This document shows, one piece after another, positions 34,501-46,562 of a stretch of DNA of 64,000 nucleotides; the stretch's first letter is position 1; each line of letters opens with the position of its first letter. A program made the position numbers and the translations under genes. The stretch comes from Tanypteryx hageni. Its lineage: Eukaryota > Arthropoda > Insecta > Odonata > Petaluridae. The notes under the pieces were generated by a model. The model was not told the DNA's origin and did no database searches. It saw nothing but the letters and a program-made list of their open reading frames with translations. The stretch is from positions 60,197,401 through 60,261,400 of the forward strand of contig CM054118.1 in the NCBI GenBank assembly GCA_028673005.1, read 5' to 3'.

Positions 34501-35916
34501 GCCAAAACTTGTATCACTAAACCACCGGTTCCCCAGAGGGGGCCATCATCCCACGACAACTATAATCCTTTTAAGCTGCGACTGTTGCAAAGCCCTACCC
34601 TGTATTCCTACTCCAATTGCGGTCGAACCCTCTCTCTATACATAATTGAGGAAATAACTCGGACCCCCAAAAGAGGAAGATCTTGATAGATCCTATTGCT
34701 AAGGGTTTTAGTGAAACTGCGGTAGTGGCCAAATGCTCCCAGAAGAGTATGAAAGGGAATTGTGGGATGGGAAAGGGTATTTCTGAGGAAATAAATAGCA
34801 AACAGATTGAAGATTTTGGTCCATGGTCCTTTTGGGAAATGATAAAGGTTACGGGTCAATGCGTGGAATTAGAGATAGAGGGAGTTGGAATTTAAACGTC
34901 CTAAACGTTATATATATACTGTAACAGTTTGAGATGGGATTTACCTTCCATTGGAGAGATAAGAGTAACATTATCACTTATAATGACGATTTGAGATCAA
35001 CAGTTGCGTGGCGTTTTACAGTAGTTAAGCAAAAGGTTAAGTGTAATCGGCGTTGGTCAGAACAGAGGATGCCAGAATACGGCCAATATAAATTTTAGGG
35101 GCATGAAAGCATATGATTAAACTATTAACGTTAACTTAGAAATTATCGGTCGATACTAATGTTAGGCCAGATGTAGGCAATCTTTTTTGACCAGAGTCAT
35201 TGGCGGATCCACGATCCTCGCCTAACCTTACCGCTGTTTTACTTTTTGTGATCATCTCTGTAAAAAAATGTTTCTTCTAACAAAAGGTCTATACTATTTA
35301 TTTTTCTTCAACGCAGGAGGGAGGGAAAAAAGAGATTTTGGCGTGAAAAATACTAGAGAATACAAAGGACACGGCAGGATTTCATCTTTGATTTTAACTT
35401 ACCGATAATTTTTTCCTTCAAAATTACTCTCTGATCGTGTCGCTGCAAAAATTTTTACCTACAAATAATGGTTTAATAAAAATTTTCTCATTTAGAGCGC
35501 AATTGCATGAATTACTTGTGGATAATACAATGCTAACTCACATAAGTTTGTGCAAAAATATGAATCGCCTTTTTAGTTATGGGAACAAAAGCGGAGAAAG
35601 AAGAAATTGACATCTAAGAGAAAATGTTCTCTGAAACATAGAAGTTTGTGTCTAAACTTAATGAAAATTAAAATTTTTTGCCAATTATTTTTTACTGTAC
35701 ACATTTATCTTGTAGCTTTATCCATTCTTTTGCAGTATTCTTCTATTTATATTAAAATATTTCGTATCATCGCATTGAAAATACAATCATTTCCTCTTCC
35801 TACTTCCAGAGAAAGAGTATTTCGAGTACTATTAACAGTGAAAATGCTTCCGAGAGTTAGCGCTGTTTTTTTTAATCGGATGTGTATTCGGTTTTGGTGT
35901 ACGTGCATCTCTCTGT
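31521..35916. other. No recognisable gene
   Basis: 4.4 kb. At about 33200-33270 the phrase AAATTGCATCAAAATACGTC then CAGCGGTTCCCGAG and GCGGACGG resembles the unit of the array at 16-17 kb. At 34100-34900 the DNA is GC-richer and holds overlapping short frames in both strands, none recognisable. Confidence 0.4.
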
Positions 35917-38900
35917 CAGTGGCGCACACAGACTTTTTTCTAGGGGGTAGTCCGATCTATTTGGCAGGCATAAAAAAAGTTTAAGGTTACCCTTTATTAT
36001 TTATTTTATTTACACAACTTGCGTTTAAAAATTAATTCCCTTTCTAAATAGTACATTATTACTGTAAAACACACAATTAGAATAAATATATTACAGTGTA
36101 ATATCTCAAATTTTCCGGGTATATTATTACAGTGAAATATAGACTAAAGGTCCAGGATTATCAGCAGAAGTAGACATATTTCAACGCCATATTTTAACTT
36201 CGAAAATATAAGCAAAAATGACATAAATAACAAACCATATATACAATTTGATTTTATTTCAAAGTCCTATTTTGTTTCCCAAACAGCGAAATCCAATAGT
36301 CTAGGTCATGCGCTTAAAATTTTTTAAATACCAGTATTTTCAAAGGAATACACAAAATATGATTCTTAGGAGCGGTTTACATCGTTTTTCCCTTGTCGTT
36401 TAAATTTACTGAAAATCGGGAACATAAGAAGAAAATATATTCAAAACATTCGATTTCTAATAATCTAATTTTTAATTGTTTTATATTAAATCTACATTAC
36501 CCTTTAAAATGAAAAATACTCTCGCAATTATTAACTGGGCTCACTGAGTTTGATAATATTCAAAATTACAAATGAAAGAAAACAGAAAAGTCATTTAATG
36601 GGACACAGTGGTCAGGGTAACTACTGGTCTGGGAAGATGGTGATCAAATTAGAGGGGACAGGTCAGAGTAGTCATCTCAGAGAAAATAATTGCATTCTTG
36701 AAAATGTTCCACTAAATAGGAGTCACTTTGAGAGGTGGTTCCCCTTTGGAGGCCTTACTGCACTTGATTAAAAATAACATTTCTTACCTCAAATGGTAAA
36801 ATCCAATCGTCTCGGTTTCTTGCTTAATTCATCCAAAACATCTTCTGGAGACACCTGTAAACTGTTGGTATTTAATAATGCAAGACCATTAAGTCTATCA
36901 CTTTTCATGGTGTTTCTTAGATAAGTTTTTAACCTCCTCAAAGTAGAGAATGATCTTTCGCTGGTACAGGTGCTAATGGGAAGTGTACATAGTATTTGTA
37001 GGAGCAGTTTGATACGAGGATACAACTCTCTGTCACAATAAATGAACCCTTCAATAGCAGAAAATAATTCCTTGTTCCGTAAATTTTTTTTCCATACTTT
37101 AGTTCACCAAGCATGCTTTCCTTATTGTCGCAAAAAAGCTCATCACTGTTCGAATAAAATTCTGCTAACGTGAGAAAATCACTTTCCGTTTCATCATCGT
37201 AATTTTGAGTCAGTAAGCATCCAAATTTAGTTAAAATATTATTATGTTTTTCAAGTCTTTGTTTTATTTGACATATTACATTGTTTAGAAAGTGTAAGAA
37301 TATAGCCCGTCTGTAGTACTCCTCAGGGGATTTAGCTGGAATATTGTTGCGGTACACTGATAGCTTCGTGGGACATCTTGGAATTTTAATTTCTTCCTCA
37401 TCTCTTACAAATTCCAGAAGCTTTATGGCCATTTCAAAAATCTCTTTGAAAACTGATTCAGAATTAATGTTTAAACTTTCAAGTCCTTCAATGACCGAGT
37501 CAGCATAACTCATTGCCTTCTTCAAATCAATATTAACTGTTTGTAAATATTCACTCAACCTTTTAGTAAGAGCAAATACCTTATTTATATTCAGCAAAGA
37601 AATGATGAAATCAGCTTTAGAAATCGATACATTTAAAAGAGAAGCTTGAACGGAAACATCGTTATCATTCCACTCTGTCATTTCATTCAGTGATGCTTGT
37701 ATAGCATTAAATAATTCAACCGTAACTAGTATCGAATCATGTCTTTCAATCCATCTCGTGCCACACATTTGAACTAATTTTCGTTTTCTAGAATGAGGAC
37801 AGTGTTTTTCAATATTTCTTATTAAAACATTTTGCCTCAATGAAGTGTGAAAAAAATTATAGATTTTATCCACTATTCCCACACAGTTTCTGATATTGGG
37901 TAAATTAGAAGAATCTGAAATCGCTAGGTTTAAACTGTGTGAGCTACAATGCACATATAATGCAGAGGGGAAGTGTTTTTTAACATGAGCTTGAACTCCT
38001 TGGAACTGTCCACTCATTGCACTAGCCCCATCATATCCTTGGCCTCTGAGAAATTTTAAATTAATTTTGAAATATTGCAAAGAATCTATCAAATGTGTGG
38101 CAAGACTTTGTCCTGTTCTACTGACAACCGGTATAAATTGTATAAACTGTTCTTGGACAGTATCATTTTCAATGAATCGAGCAGCAAGAGCAAACTGTTC
38201 TATCCCAGCAACATCAGTAGTTTCATCTGCTATTATACTGAAACACTTACTCTTATTGATGCGATTTGCAATATCCATTAAAATTATATCATTTATGGAA
38301 GAAATGATTTCATTTTGTGTTCTCCAGCTTACGTAGGAATTTCTTCCACAACTTTTAAAATGATTCCTTAAAATTTCGTCTCCTGCTTCCACACGCATTC
38401 TAAGTAATGCTCTAAAATTTCCCTCATTTTTTTCAGGGGTTTCTTCAACATTTAAGGGGCCATAATCTAAATGTCCTCGTAAGGGGATCCCCTGCTTCCC
38501 GCAAAATAGGACAGTTTTTATTATTGAGCCAAGTATTTCCCTGTTTTTTGCTACTTCCGCTGCTTTGTTTTTATCTAAAATCAAATCAATCGGGAGCACT
38601 TTTTTCTCATCAATTTTCTTTAAATTGAAAATATTTCCAAGCTTCGTGCATGATATGACAATTTGCCATGCTTCTCAAAATATTCTAAGGCATGGTTCCA
38701 TTTGTTGAAAGCTTCTGAAACAAATTTACCCGGATTTTTCTCCCTATGCACTCCTACTCTAAATGGAGAAACAAGCACACAATATTTGCAAAAGAGACCA
38801 TCCATTAATTCCGAATTACATGCCCAATGCCATTTTTCAAGCCAATGTGCTTGGCACCTTAAATTTTTGCCTTTAATATTCTTGACAGGAAATTAATATT

Positions 38901-39207
38901 TAGCATCTGGTGACCATAAACTATTAAAAACTTCCAGGAGTTTCTTACCAGAACAATATTCTTTCGATTTCAAAAAGTTTGCTATATCATTAGGGTTACC
39001 TTTATTGTCCGCATCTGTCTCCGTAGTACATCCAGTAACCAGTGTGAACGACGAACACGGCTCTTTTTCTTGCAATGATGCACTATCGATGAGGTCACTA
39101 TGTTCGCTGATATTAATTTTCTCGCCATCTTTTTGTTCACTATGCACATTTCCACGCGACTTCTTCACAAATGATAATATTGATATTTGTTTTCTTTGAC
39201 TACTCAT
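35917..39207 (-). mobile_element. hAT transposon with ZMYM1-like transposase
   Basis: The transposase relic (36789-39207, minus strand) sits right of a hAT-type terminus CAGTGGCGCACACAGAC at 35917, which would be its 3' end. The corresponding 5' terminus (…CGCCACTG on +) was not found between 39208 and 39600, so the right boundary is unresolved and the element may be truncated or its TIR decayed. 35933-36788 would be its 3' non-coding region. Confidence 0.65.
36789..39207 (-). pseudogene. hAT transposase, ZMYM1-like (one stop, two frameshifts)
   Basis: Reads in three pieces. Part 1 (39207-38620): Ser/Lys-rich N-terminus, then a TTF-type zinc finger with LRCQAHWLEKWHW, GLFCKYC and F..WNHALEYFEKH; a TAA at ~38893 interrupts it in frame. 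Part 2 (from ~38640 to ~37090, about 1.5 kb open) is the DUF4371/RNase-H-like core. It has ADETTD, then GQGYDGASAMSGQFQGVQ with the second Asp, then HCSSHSLNLAI. Part 3 (~37090-36789): the C-terminal dimerisation domain with TSERSFSTLRRLKTYLRNTM, carrying the conserved Glu. A frameshift near 38640 joins 1 to 2. A second, in an A8 run near 37093-37100, joins 2 to 3. At ~800 codons it is near full length. So few lesions mean recent inactivation. The family includes domesticated ZMYM1-like genes, but these lesions argue against a host gene here. Confidence 0.88.
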
Positions 39208-40276
39208 ATTTATCTATGTAAGGGGTAAACCAAAGAGTTTTAAAAGGACAGTTTCTCACTTTTTCATTTGCACTAGAATGCGAGTAGCCTATCTTACGTC
39301 TATAATCAGTGCTTTACTTGGATAAAAATAAGTGCCGGTACTCTCCGTAACAGCAGCAAACTATCTAATTAGAAATGAAATAATGTAGTATAACATAATT
39401 AAAGGCCACTACTATACAGCTATTTACTACATATCACTAATGTAATTTCACGGACAACACTTATCAAAGCAGCCTACTTTGTTTTAAATATTCGAATTTC
39501 ACCGACCACGAGGCTAACGAGATGAAATAAATGCTCGTGTGATTCGAGGAAAACAGCTTATCTGCATGGAATCCGCACTCACAATTTCTCCATTAAATAC
39601 TTATCCAATTTCAATGGTGAGTTTAGACTTCCCAGTGGAAACTCCACAGGGTTGCCGAAATTCAGGATGTGCAAAAAATGTGAAAAAAAGGCCGCGGAGA
39701 GCTTTCTGGAAAAGTACCCGATTTTTTGATGTTCGAGATCTGTAGCCTCAATATTGCTCGGATGCTTCCATTCTTCCAAAAAATGCACTTTTCCACAGTA
39801 AGAGATACACTCATCACTACACTTCCTCACTCATCGAGACTTCTTTTCCAACTAACCAACTTCTCCAAATTGGAGACTCCAATTGTATTCTTTTGAGAGT
39901 CTCAGCTGCAGTTTTTATTCCCCCTTTTAGTGGAAATAGGATATTTTACAAAAACGGCCATTCACCTGGTCGCCTGAACCTCCTCCCACACAGCAGGGAT
40001 CCAGGAAGTCTCCAAAAGACAAAAATGGAGAACATAAGACCCAGAAAGGGATGAACGTTTCTCAACTGAAACCCCTTTTCATGGAAAGAGGATATTTTCA
40101 GCAAAAAGATTTTGTCTTGACCAACGGTCTCTTTAAACACCGATATTTTCTTGGAAAAGGAACTTTCCCTCTCCCTTCCTTCCCTCTTTCCGTCTTCCCC
40201 ATATTCACGCACTCATTCCTGGAGCAAAAGCATTCCTTTTATGAGCAAAACATGATCAGTATCCCTATTGTGCCTA
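39208..40276. other. No gene; one outward hAT-type terminus
   Basis: CAGTGCTTTACTTGG at 39307 followed by AAGTGCCGGTACTC looks like the left end of another hAT group. No partner end is identified. The rest has no recognisable protein. Confidence 0.4.
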
Positions 40277-40783
40277 GCATGGGTCTGATAGACCCATGTA
40301 TGCTTCATATGGAAAAAAATTATTTTGAGATAAATTTATTGTTCTAAAATGTTATAATACTGACATCGTGGTACAGCCGCGTTCCTTCCTCCACATTCTC
40401 CTCCGCCCGCTTCTTCTCCACACCGCCTCCGCCTCCCTTTCCTCCCCACCCCTACCTCTTTTTAGCCATCCTCCCTCCTCTCCCCTTCCCATCCCATCAC
40501 CTTATAATACTGACTTATTAAAGGAATGTTGCATTGAACACCTGCAGCCCATCTGCGGCTCACCACCTATCTGTGGAGGTTTAGACAATATGGAGCAGAT
40601 GATAAAAAATTATACCTGCAAGATATAAAAAATATGACCTTTGGTGCTTTTTTCAATATAATTTAAATAGAATTTATGAATGCATTTATAGTATTTATTA
40701 AAAACACCCTAAATTACTATCCAAACAACAAATAAACTGCGTTCATTTTTAAGGAGGTTTCTAGGATTCTCCTTAAACCACAT

Positions 40784-40990
40784 ATGAGGACCAGACTAGG
40801 TACTACACCAAATCTAAACGATGACGTATTGCAAGCTATAATCGTTTTTGGAATAAAAAAGGAGAAACAAAAACCAACCACTCCTTCACAATCCAACAAG
40901 CGACAACGATTTGTTGATTGCTGGTCGGAGAGAGACCGAAAGACGAAGTACTGTTGTATAAACTGCAACACCTACATGTTATTGAGATAA
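40784..40990 (+). pseudogene. piggyBac-like transposase C-terminus (Cys-rich)
   Basis: A 68-residue frame, MRTRLGTTPNLNDDV to the stop, contains KRQRFVDCWSERDRKTKYCC then INCNTYM. The spacing C-x-n-RKTKY-C-x2-C resembles the cysteine-rich zinc-binding tail found at the end of piggyBac-type transposases. No DDD catalytic core is readable upstream (40300-40780), so at most a C-terminal fragment remains. The TGA/TAA pattern after LLR cuts the finger before its last Cys/His pair. Confidence 0.4.
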
Positions 40991-41223
40991 TGGGGGACTG
41001 TCAAAATATTTAATTATATCTTTCAAAAATTCTTTGTAATTGACTTAATTACTCCCTGTGAATATTTTTTTGTTAAACCGTCTTCGATATGCAAAAAAAA
41101 TGTTTAAAATAACTCTTTTAAATATCCCGCAAAAACGGCATCCCGGTTGGAGAGAGAGTAGTAAGGGGTACGTGACGTCATCGCATGCCTTATGATGCTT
41201 ACGACCGTACTGAAAGCACGGAG

Positions 41224-41500
41224 TTTTCATACTTCGTCCTGTTGCTTTTCCAAATATCGTAGCTAAAATGGAGAATGTGGAACTTAAGAAGGGTTATAAG
41301 TTTGTATGGTACTTCAATGCTAAAATACAAAGATTAAAACTCCGAGTAAATTGTTCTTCACGCTACCGAGCTCCTTGAGAAGAAATAAAAAAGCGGAGAA
41401 TATTGCGGTTGAAAGCCATGAGGAGGTACCCATCTGATATATCGGAACGTACAACTGCATTTGTTTGCGAAAATCATTTTAATCTAAGTAATAGTTATAT
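41224..41500 (+). other. Possible THAP-like zinc-finger trace
   Basis: Around 41420-41480 one frame reads MRRYPSDISERTTAFVCENH then FNLSN, similar to the end of a THAP domain (…VCxxHF). The preceding sequence has stops and does not keep the paired N-terminal cysteines convincingly. Weak; recorded because THAP fingers are common in transposases. Confidence 0.2.
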
Positions 41501-41859
41501 GTATGTAAGTAATTTTATTGCTTCCTATTTTAGTTTATGACTTATGTCGGCATTACATTGACATAATGCATATTTTTCTGGAGAACGTTGAAAGAGTAAA
41601 TTATATTTTTATGTTTCAAAGATTAGCATATATATTTTAACAAAACCTCCATAGTGTAATATACCCATTCTAAATACGTAAAATCAAACTTACGGAAATC
41701 GTTGGGCTATGGGTTTATTAAGCAAATAATTACTGCTACAGTGCATATATTTAAGTACCAAGTTTTTAAGCAAATACTTTTACAAATGTTACATATTAAA
41801 TTAGTTCTGTAATTTAAATATTTTAATAAATTTGTTCACATAATATCCACGACAGCATG

Positions 41860-42177
41860 GTATTTTGAAAGACCATGTTTTGCTTAATAATGGCAGTCAT
41901 GACACTCCAAAGACGTGACTAAATCTTCTTCTTCATCTACAACTACACTCACTTCATAACCTCTTTATCTTATTCTGTGTTCAGGGCAAATCTTGCCTTT
42001 AACAATACAAATTTTACCTTCTCGCTTCAGTTTAACAAATCCAACAGCATTATTAACATAATCTTTCCTCATTGACCTCAAATGAAGATAAAAGCCATAC
42101 AAGTAACGATGAAATTCGCGACATATACAAAAGAGATATGCAGTTATTACAAACACTTCTATAGATTTTCTTTTCAC
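41860..42177 (-). pseudogene. N-terminal relic of a SWIM-finger/YqaJ-type protein (copy B)
   Basis: From ATG at 42177: 70 residues ending NNAVGFVKLKREGKICIVKG then KICPEHRIR and TAA, at the same codon as in copy A. Continuing in frame: RGYEVSVVVDEEEDLVTSLE, then CHDCHY, a second TAA, AKHGLSKYHAVV. The acidic DEEED run followed by CHDC is a better match than copy A to the family pattern (VxVxVDEEExxV..xCHDC..KHAV). A methionine start is plausible but the upstream exon structure is unknown. Confidence 0.6.
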
Positions 42178-42302
42178 AAGTATAAGTAATAACTAAGGCT
42201 GATAGACATTTAAAACAACGAACTTCACCACATTTCCTATAGACAAGTTAGACGGAAACTAATTTTATTCACATTCATTTTGTATATTTGTCAATATTTG
42301 AC

Positions 42303-42352
42303 CTGATGATTCTGTAAAGGCAGTCGATGGTGATTATTCTCCGAAACCGGTC
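42303..42352 (+). ncRNA. Hammerhead-like motif HH3 (copy B)
   Basis: CUGAUGA (42303-42309) is canonical, and GAAACCGGUC (42343-42352) gives GAA, the palindromic ACCGGU stem III and C at the cleavage position. The 33 nt between them do not form one clean stem II, though a UCUG..GCAG hairpin directly after an extra U is possible. Only two pairs (AC/GU) of stem I are obvious. It lies opposite in strand to the SWIM/YqaJ relic, as in copy A. Confidence 0.45.
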
Positions 42353-43319
42353 GTGTTTTACTTAATATATTTTGTGGAAATTAGAAAAAGTTTAATATAA
42401 ATAAAAATAATAACTAGTATTGTTCCTGTTATTTTATTTTGGAATTTCACGAAGTCTCGGCCTTATACTTATCTAACTATATTTTACTTGCTAGATACTA
42501 GGACTGTGTGGGAAATAATACAAAAATAAATATTCTATAATATTAGTAATAACTACAGTTGTTTTATTCATTTAATATGGGTAAGCTCTTTTAAGACGTC
42601 AATCTATCTTTTACATATTTTCTGCGTTTCAGTCAAAATAATAGTACCTACTATTACAATAACTGAAAATAAAAGCGCTACATCGAACTTGTTTTATCAA
42701 TTAAATTTAATACAAACCTGTCAGCCTTCACTCCACGCATTTCAACATCTGAAATTATCCGATCTGGCTACACAAATCCCTTTAGATGCCATTTTGCAAA
42801 ACACAAAGCGAAATAAATGAAGGAAGGTGCAGTACTTCTACCAATATTTCTTCTAAGACGGCGGATAGTGGAAAACAACAGATTTATGTCTATTATGCTA
42901 CTACTTCTATATCGGTATAATGGCTTTTAGCACGGCTAGGATGCTCGTGGGATGCGCTGAGGTCACTAAACACTCGGCAAACATCAGCTACTTATCGGAT
43001 GTGATCGGATCATCTGTTTTAAATCGCTTTTTTTTAATATCTCTTCAAAATTTAATGAAAAACCTTTATATTTGCCTGTAACAGTAACCATACAATACAA
43101 CTTCATAAAATTTTCGGTAATTCTCGATATATGACAGTTCACAATTGATTGATTGTCTGTCATATAGTATATAATATTAAAAAATATGATAATGACAACA
43201 AGTTACAATTATCTAATTTATCTTCAATACGGGCGCACAAGGTGATAATATTTCACTATGGGTCTATCAGACTCATGCTGGGTATTCTAGTACTACTGGC
43301 CAGCCTGGGATTCCTACAG

Positions 43320-46217
43320 TTAAGTTCATTTTGGAAAACATTCTGCTAAAAATGTCAAATTTTATTGGATTGCACTTAAGAGGTTTACGATAACGAACTG
43401 TATACATTTGTAATGGCGAAAAAATCCGTACGCTTCTCGGTTAAAAGGGAAAAGCACACTATGGTTATAAGGTTATTGGTATTGGCTTCCTGTGATCCCT
43501 TGTCAAAAAGGAGTTTAATTAAAACACCGTAAGAGTTTTCGTCGATATGGAATAGGTAAATCAGTTTCAGTGAAGGGATAATGAAAGTGAAAGTTAATAG
43601 AAATTCAGAAGTCATTTCGTTGATGCATCGTTTCCTGAAAGGCTGTAAAACATACTTAATTTTTACGATAGATTTTAAAGTTAAGACGCCTAAAGCGATT
43701 AAACAAATAGACTGTGGCCTTTCGAAACAGTATTATGCATAAATGACTATTTATATTCTACGAAAATTAACAGGATAATGCCTTGATAATATGGTTTTAT
43801 TTCACCGTGTTGAATATGTAGAGAAAGAATTTTTAACGAGAAAATGCCATTTCCATGCGGAGCATACAAAACATTTTAGGGAAGCCTTGACAAGTAAAAA
43901 ATTGTTAATTGAAACTAATAAAAAAGGAAAGCTTTTCGGTAAAGTTTAATTTTAAGCTACTGTGATTTAGTTTTAGCCATAATTACAATTTCTAACATTT
44001 TAACAACACTCATAAAATATAATTAAAATGGTACGAATAAGAACGTGATTATGGATAAAAAAGGTACTTAGAATTTTTAACATTGTTAGTTTAAATGCAA
44101 TCCTCATGAATCATAGCAAACTACCAAAGTCACAGACGCATATGGCGCAGTAATGTAGTAAGGCATTTGAGTATTTTGTATAAGAAATTTACTTAAAAAT
44201 GAATATGATGAATTCATTGGCTGTTGTCATTTAGTTGATACACCAGTGAATAACTCAATGGGGCGACTCACACTCCGCTGCAATGACGGAGAGTTAATTA
44301 ATGATATTTTGCTCAAAGTAAAAATGTCGTTAATAATCATCCTCGATCGAAAGTGTCATTACGTTCTTTTTGGATATTTGTTTACAAATTTCTAAGAGAC
44401 CGGGAATTTCATTTCTGATCTCATAGAAATTAATAGAGAAATATCCGAGTAGACTGTAGTGTTTAGTTAATCTAGACTCAAAAGTACCGCCGTAATTGAT
44501 ACAAGGACTTTTTTAAAATACGCTATACTACCCTTTAAAGGAATAAAACCCTCCTTCGGTAAAAAAAATTCGAACAACCACACAAAATAGAATAAATTTT
44601 ATTTAACCTCTGAAAAAAAAAGTTTTCGCAGATGCGGAAAAAATTCTATATTATTACTTTCTAGCGATGCTCAGTTATTTCCGTCTCCACGTCAACTGAT
44701 TCCTTTTCTCCTTTCGTCCAGGATGATGTCGCATTGCGGAGAGGAATGGAGAGGAAGTGTTTAGGAGTGGGAGGAGGACGAACGGAAGACGAGGAGAGGC
44801 GTTCCATAAAGGGATATGTGCAGTAATGACGGAATGCACGTGAAGGGATATTCAACGAAGGAGGTTGGGTCGGAGAGAGGAAGAATTTTAATGAGAGGAA
44901 CGGTGGTAAAATGGAAAAATATCCAACGGAGAGGACGTTTTAAGGAGGGTAGAGATGTCATGAAAGGTTATGAGATTGAGAAATTGATACGTAAAACGTT
45001 GTTGTGAGAAGAAAAAGGCCTGGATGTGATGGTTTGCAGTGTAAATAACTTTTCGTGGAAAAAGATTCTAAAATGGCGCTTTGTTGCCGGGTTTGATTTT
45101 ATTTGGCACGTGAAGGCGATGTGAAAGGTATGAAAGAAAAATTATATTATAATTTTCTCAATTTTATGAAATTTATGATATTGTGTTGATAAAACATTCG
45201 CACGTTACATTTTTCTAAGCTACGGGAATATTTAATTACCAATTAGTAACTTAATTCTAGTTACTATATTCATCGATAGCCCATTAAAAAGCAAGGATTG
45301 AAATTTTATGTTTACGACGACAAAATATTTTAGGCAAGTTGTAATGGATGGTTTAATATAAAATACTCCGTTTGACCATATTCGCACAATTTTGGAGTAT
45401 AGTTAAATTACTTATTTCTACCCATAACGCAAGCTTCTTTGCACGGCTTATGCTACGCATGCTTACACACGAATTCAGAAATTAGGATGTTTATCCGAGT
45501 ACAAGTTGATTTTTGCAATGCGGTCAATTGTTTGCACCACTTATTTACACCCCATTGTTTGCCAATGCCATTGTCGATTTCATTCGTTCCATGTCTGTAG
45601 CTCCATCTTCTTCTCAGACCACTTTTCTTGCCCTCATTCCATACCAAAACACATTCCAATGAAGATACGTTATCCTCAAGTTTATTTTACTCAGTTCTAC
45701 ACTTACTAATATAACAAGCATTCATTTCCACTCGTTCCCTATCCTCCACAGGGATGCCTTCTTGGAAAGGATAGCTTTTTGAAGCCACTAGCTTTCCACC
45801 AACTCCATCTTTCTCGCTTCACTTCTTCATTTGCATTGCCCTCCAACAAACGGAACTTTCGAGAAAGAAAGAATTTTTATCAATTGGGATGGATCGTATC
45901 ATTATCATTTTTTTATTTTTTATCGGAGCATTGATTTCAGCCAATAAAGGAATCGAAATAGGTCATGCATTAATCCCATTACTAATTTAAATGATTTTTT
46001 TTCGCCTTCGCTTGAAGATGAGGATCTATTTTATGCGTAAATGATTCAAAGTGAATGGGACTATAGTATATAATATTACCTGAAATAATAAGAGTTTCTT
46101 CGTTTTCAGTTGAAGAAAACCTTTTCTATTCATTCCGGAAGGCACAGACTCAAACGCCACCTGCTCAGATAACCGGCGACACGAGAAAGTAATGCGTTTT
46201 ATGTTCATAATAAATTG
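43320..46217. other. No recognisable gene
   Basis: AT-rich, with a purine-rich patch at 44720-44960 producing paired short frames on both strands. Nothing recognisable. Confidence 0.45.
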
Positions 46218-46562
46218 ATAAAAAATAATAAATAACTTTTATATTTTGCACACAAAAGTCAAAAATAAATTATGAATTACTACACGAGTTAGAATTTTTG
46301 TAAGAAATTATTTGGCTTTGAACCTTCTTAAACTTTTAATTATACCACACCTTGAACTTTTGTAAAAGTTGTCTATTTGAAAGTGTGATAAAGTTGAAAG
46401 CCATATAACCTTTAGAAATGTTCAAGGTGTAGGATAATTTAAAGTGCAAGAAGGTTTAAGACCAAATAAATTTTTATTAAAATTCTAACTCAAGTGTAGT
46501 AAATCAAAATTTAATTTTGGTTTTTATGTGAAAATATAAAAGTTATTTATTAATTTTTTTTA
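46218..46562. mobile_element. Long-arm foldback MITE, ~345 bp
   Basis: The left arm from ~46218 (ATAATAAATAACTTTTATAT) and the right arm ending ~46562 (ATATAAAAGTTATTTATTAA) are reverse complements over ~150 bp each with scattered mismatches. Inner landmarks include CACCTTGAAC against GTTCAAGGTG and TGGCTTTGAACCTTCTT against AGAAGGTTTAAGACCA. The unpaired centre is ~50 bp. It is AT-rich and non-coding. A clean target duplication is not visible in the AT-rich flanks. Confidence 0.85.

Larger units (their letters stand above)
41852..43139 (-). mobile_element. Dispersed repeat family AB, copy B
   Basis: Inverted partner of 22961-24967; the reading strand is minus. It shares the leader (CCACTATCCGCCGTCTTAGA), the intron-like TTTTATTTTCAG segment, the ACCGGTTTCGG hammerhead block and the coding relic. 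It lacks the ~680-bp segment present in copy A but keeps ~36 bp of coding relic that A has lost. So neither copy descends directly from the other. Confidence 0.8.
40277..43319 (+). mobile_element. Possible piggyBac-like relic with nested family AB copy B
   Basis: A hairpin ATGGGTCT-GAT-AGACCCAT lies at 40279-40297 and a diverged inverted partner ATGGGTCT-ATC-AGACTCAT at 43258-43276. The flanking AGCATG(G/A)GTCTGATAGACCCAT is shared in inverted orientation. A TTAA lies outside the right hairpin at ~43319. A Cys-rich piggyBac-like C-terminus is between them (40784-40990). Subterminal hairpins and TTAA targets suit piggyBac, but the left TTAA is not visible and the outer ends do not align well. 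Copy B of family AB occupies 41852-43139 inside. Confidence 0.35.

Noticed and set aside
34121..34895. Possible host exons in the GC-richer 34.1-34.9 kb region
   Set aside because: Overlapping short frames on both strands, no shared frame across plausible splice sites, and no recognisable domain.
39307..39348. Right terminus and duplication of the ZMYM1-like hAT (CTCTCTGT at 35909 against CTCTCCGT at 39341)
   Set aside because: The 7 of 8 match is not next to an inward CGCCACTG end, and the CAGTG there points the wrong way, so it is probably chance.
40279..40297. Rho-independent style terminator hairpin
   Set aside because: The DNA is eukaryotic, no T-run follows, and a related hairpin recurs at 43258 as part of a repeat.
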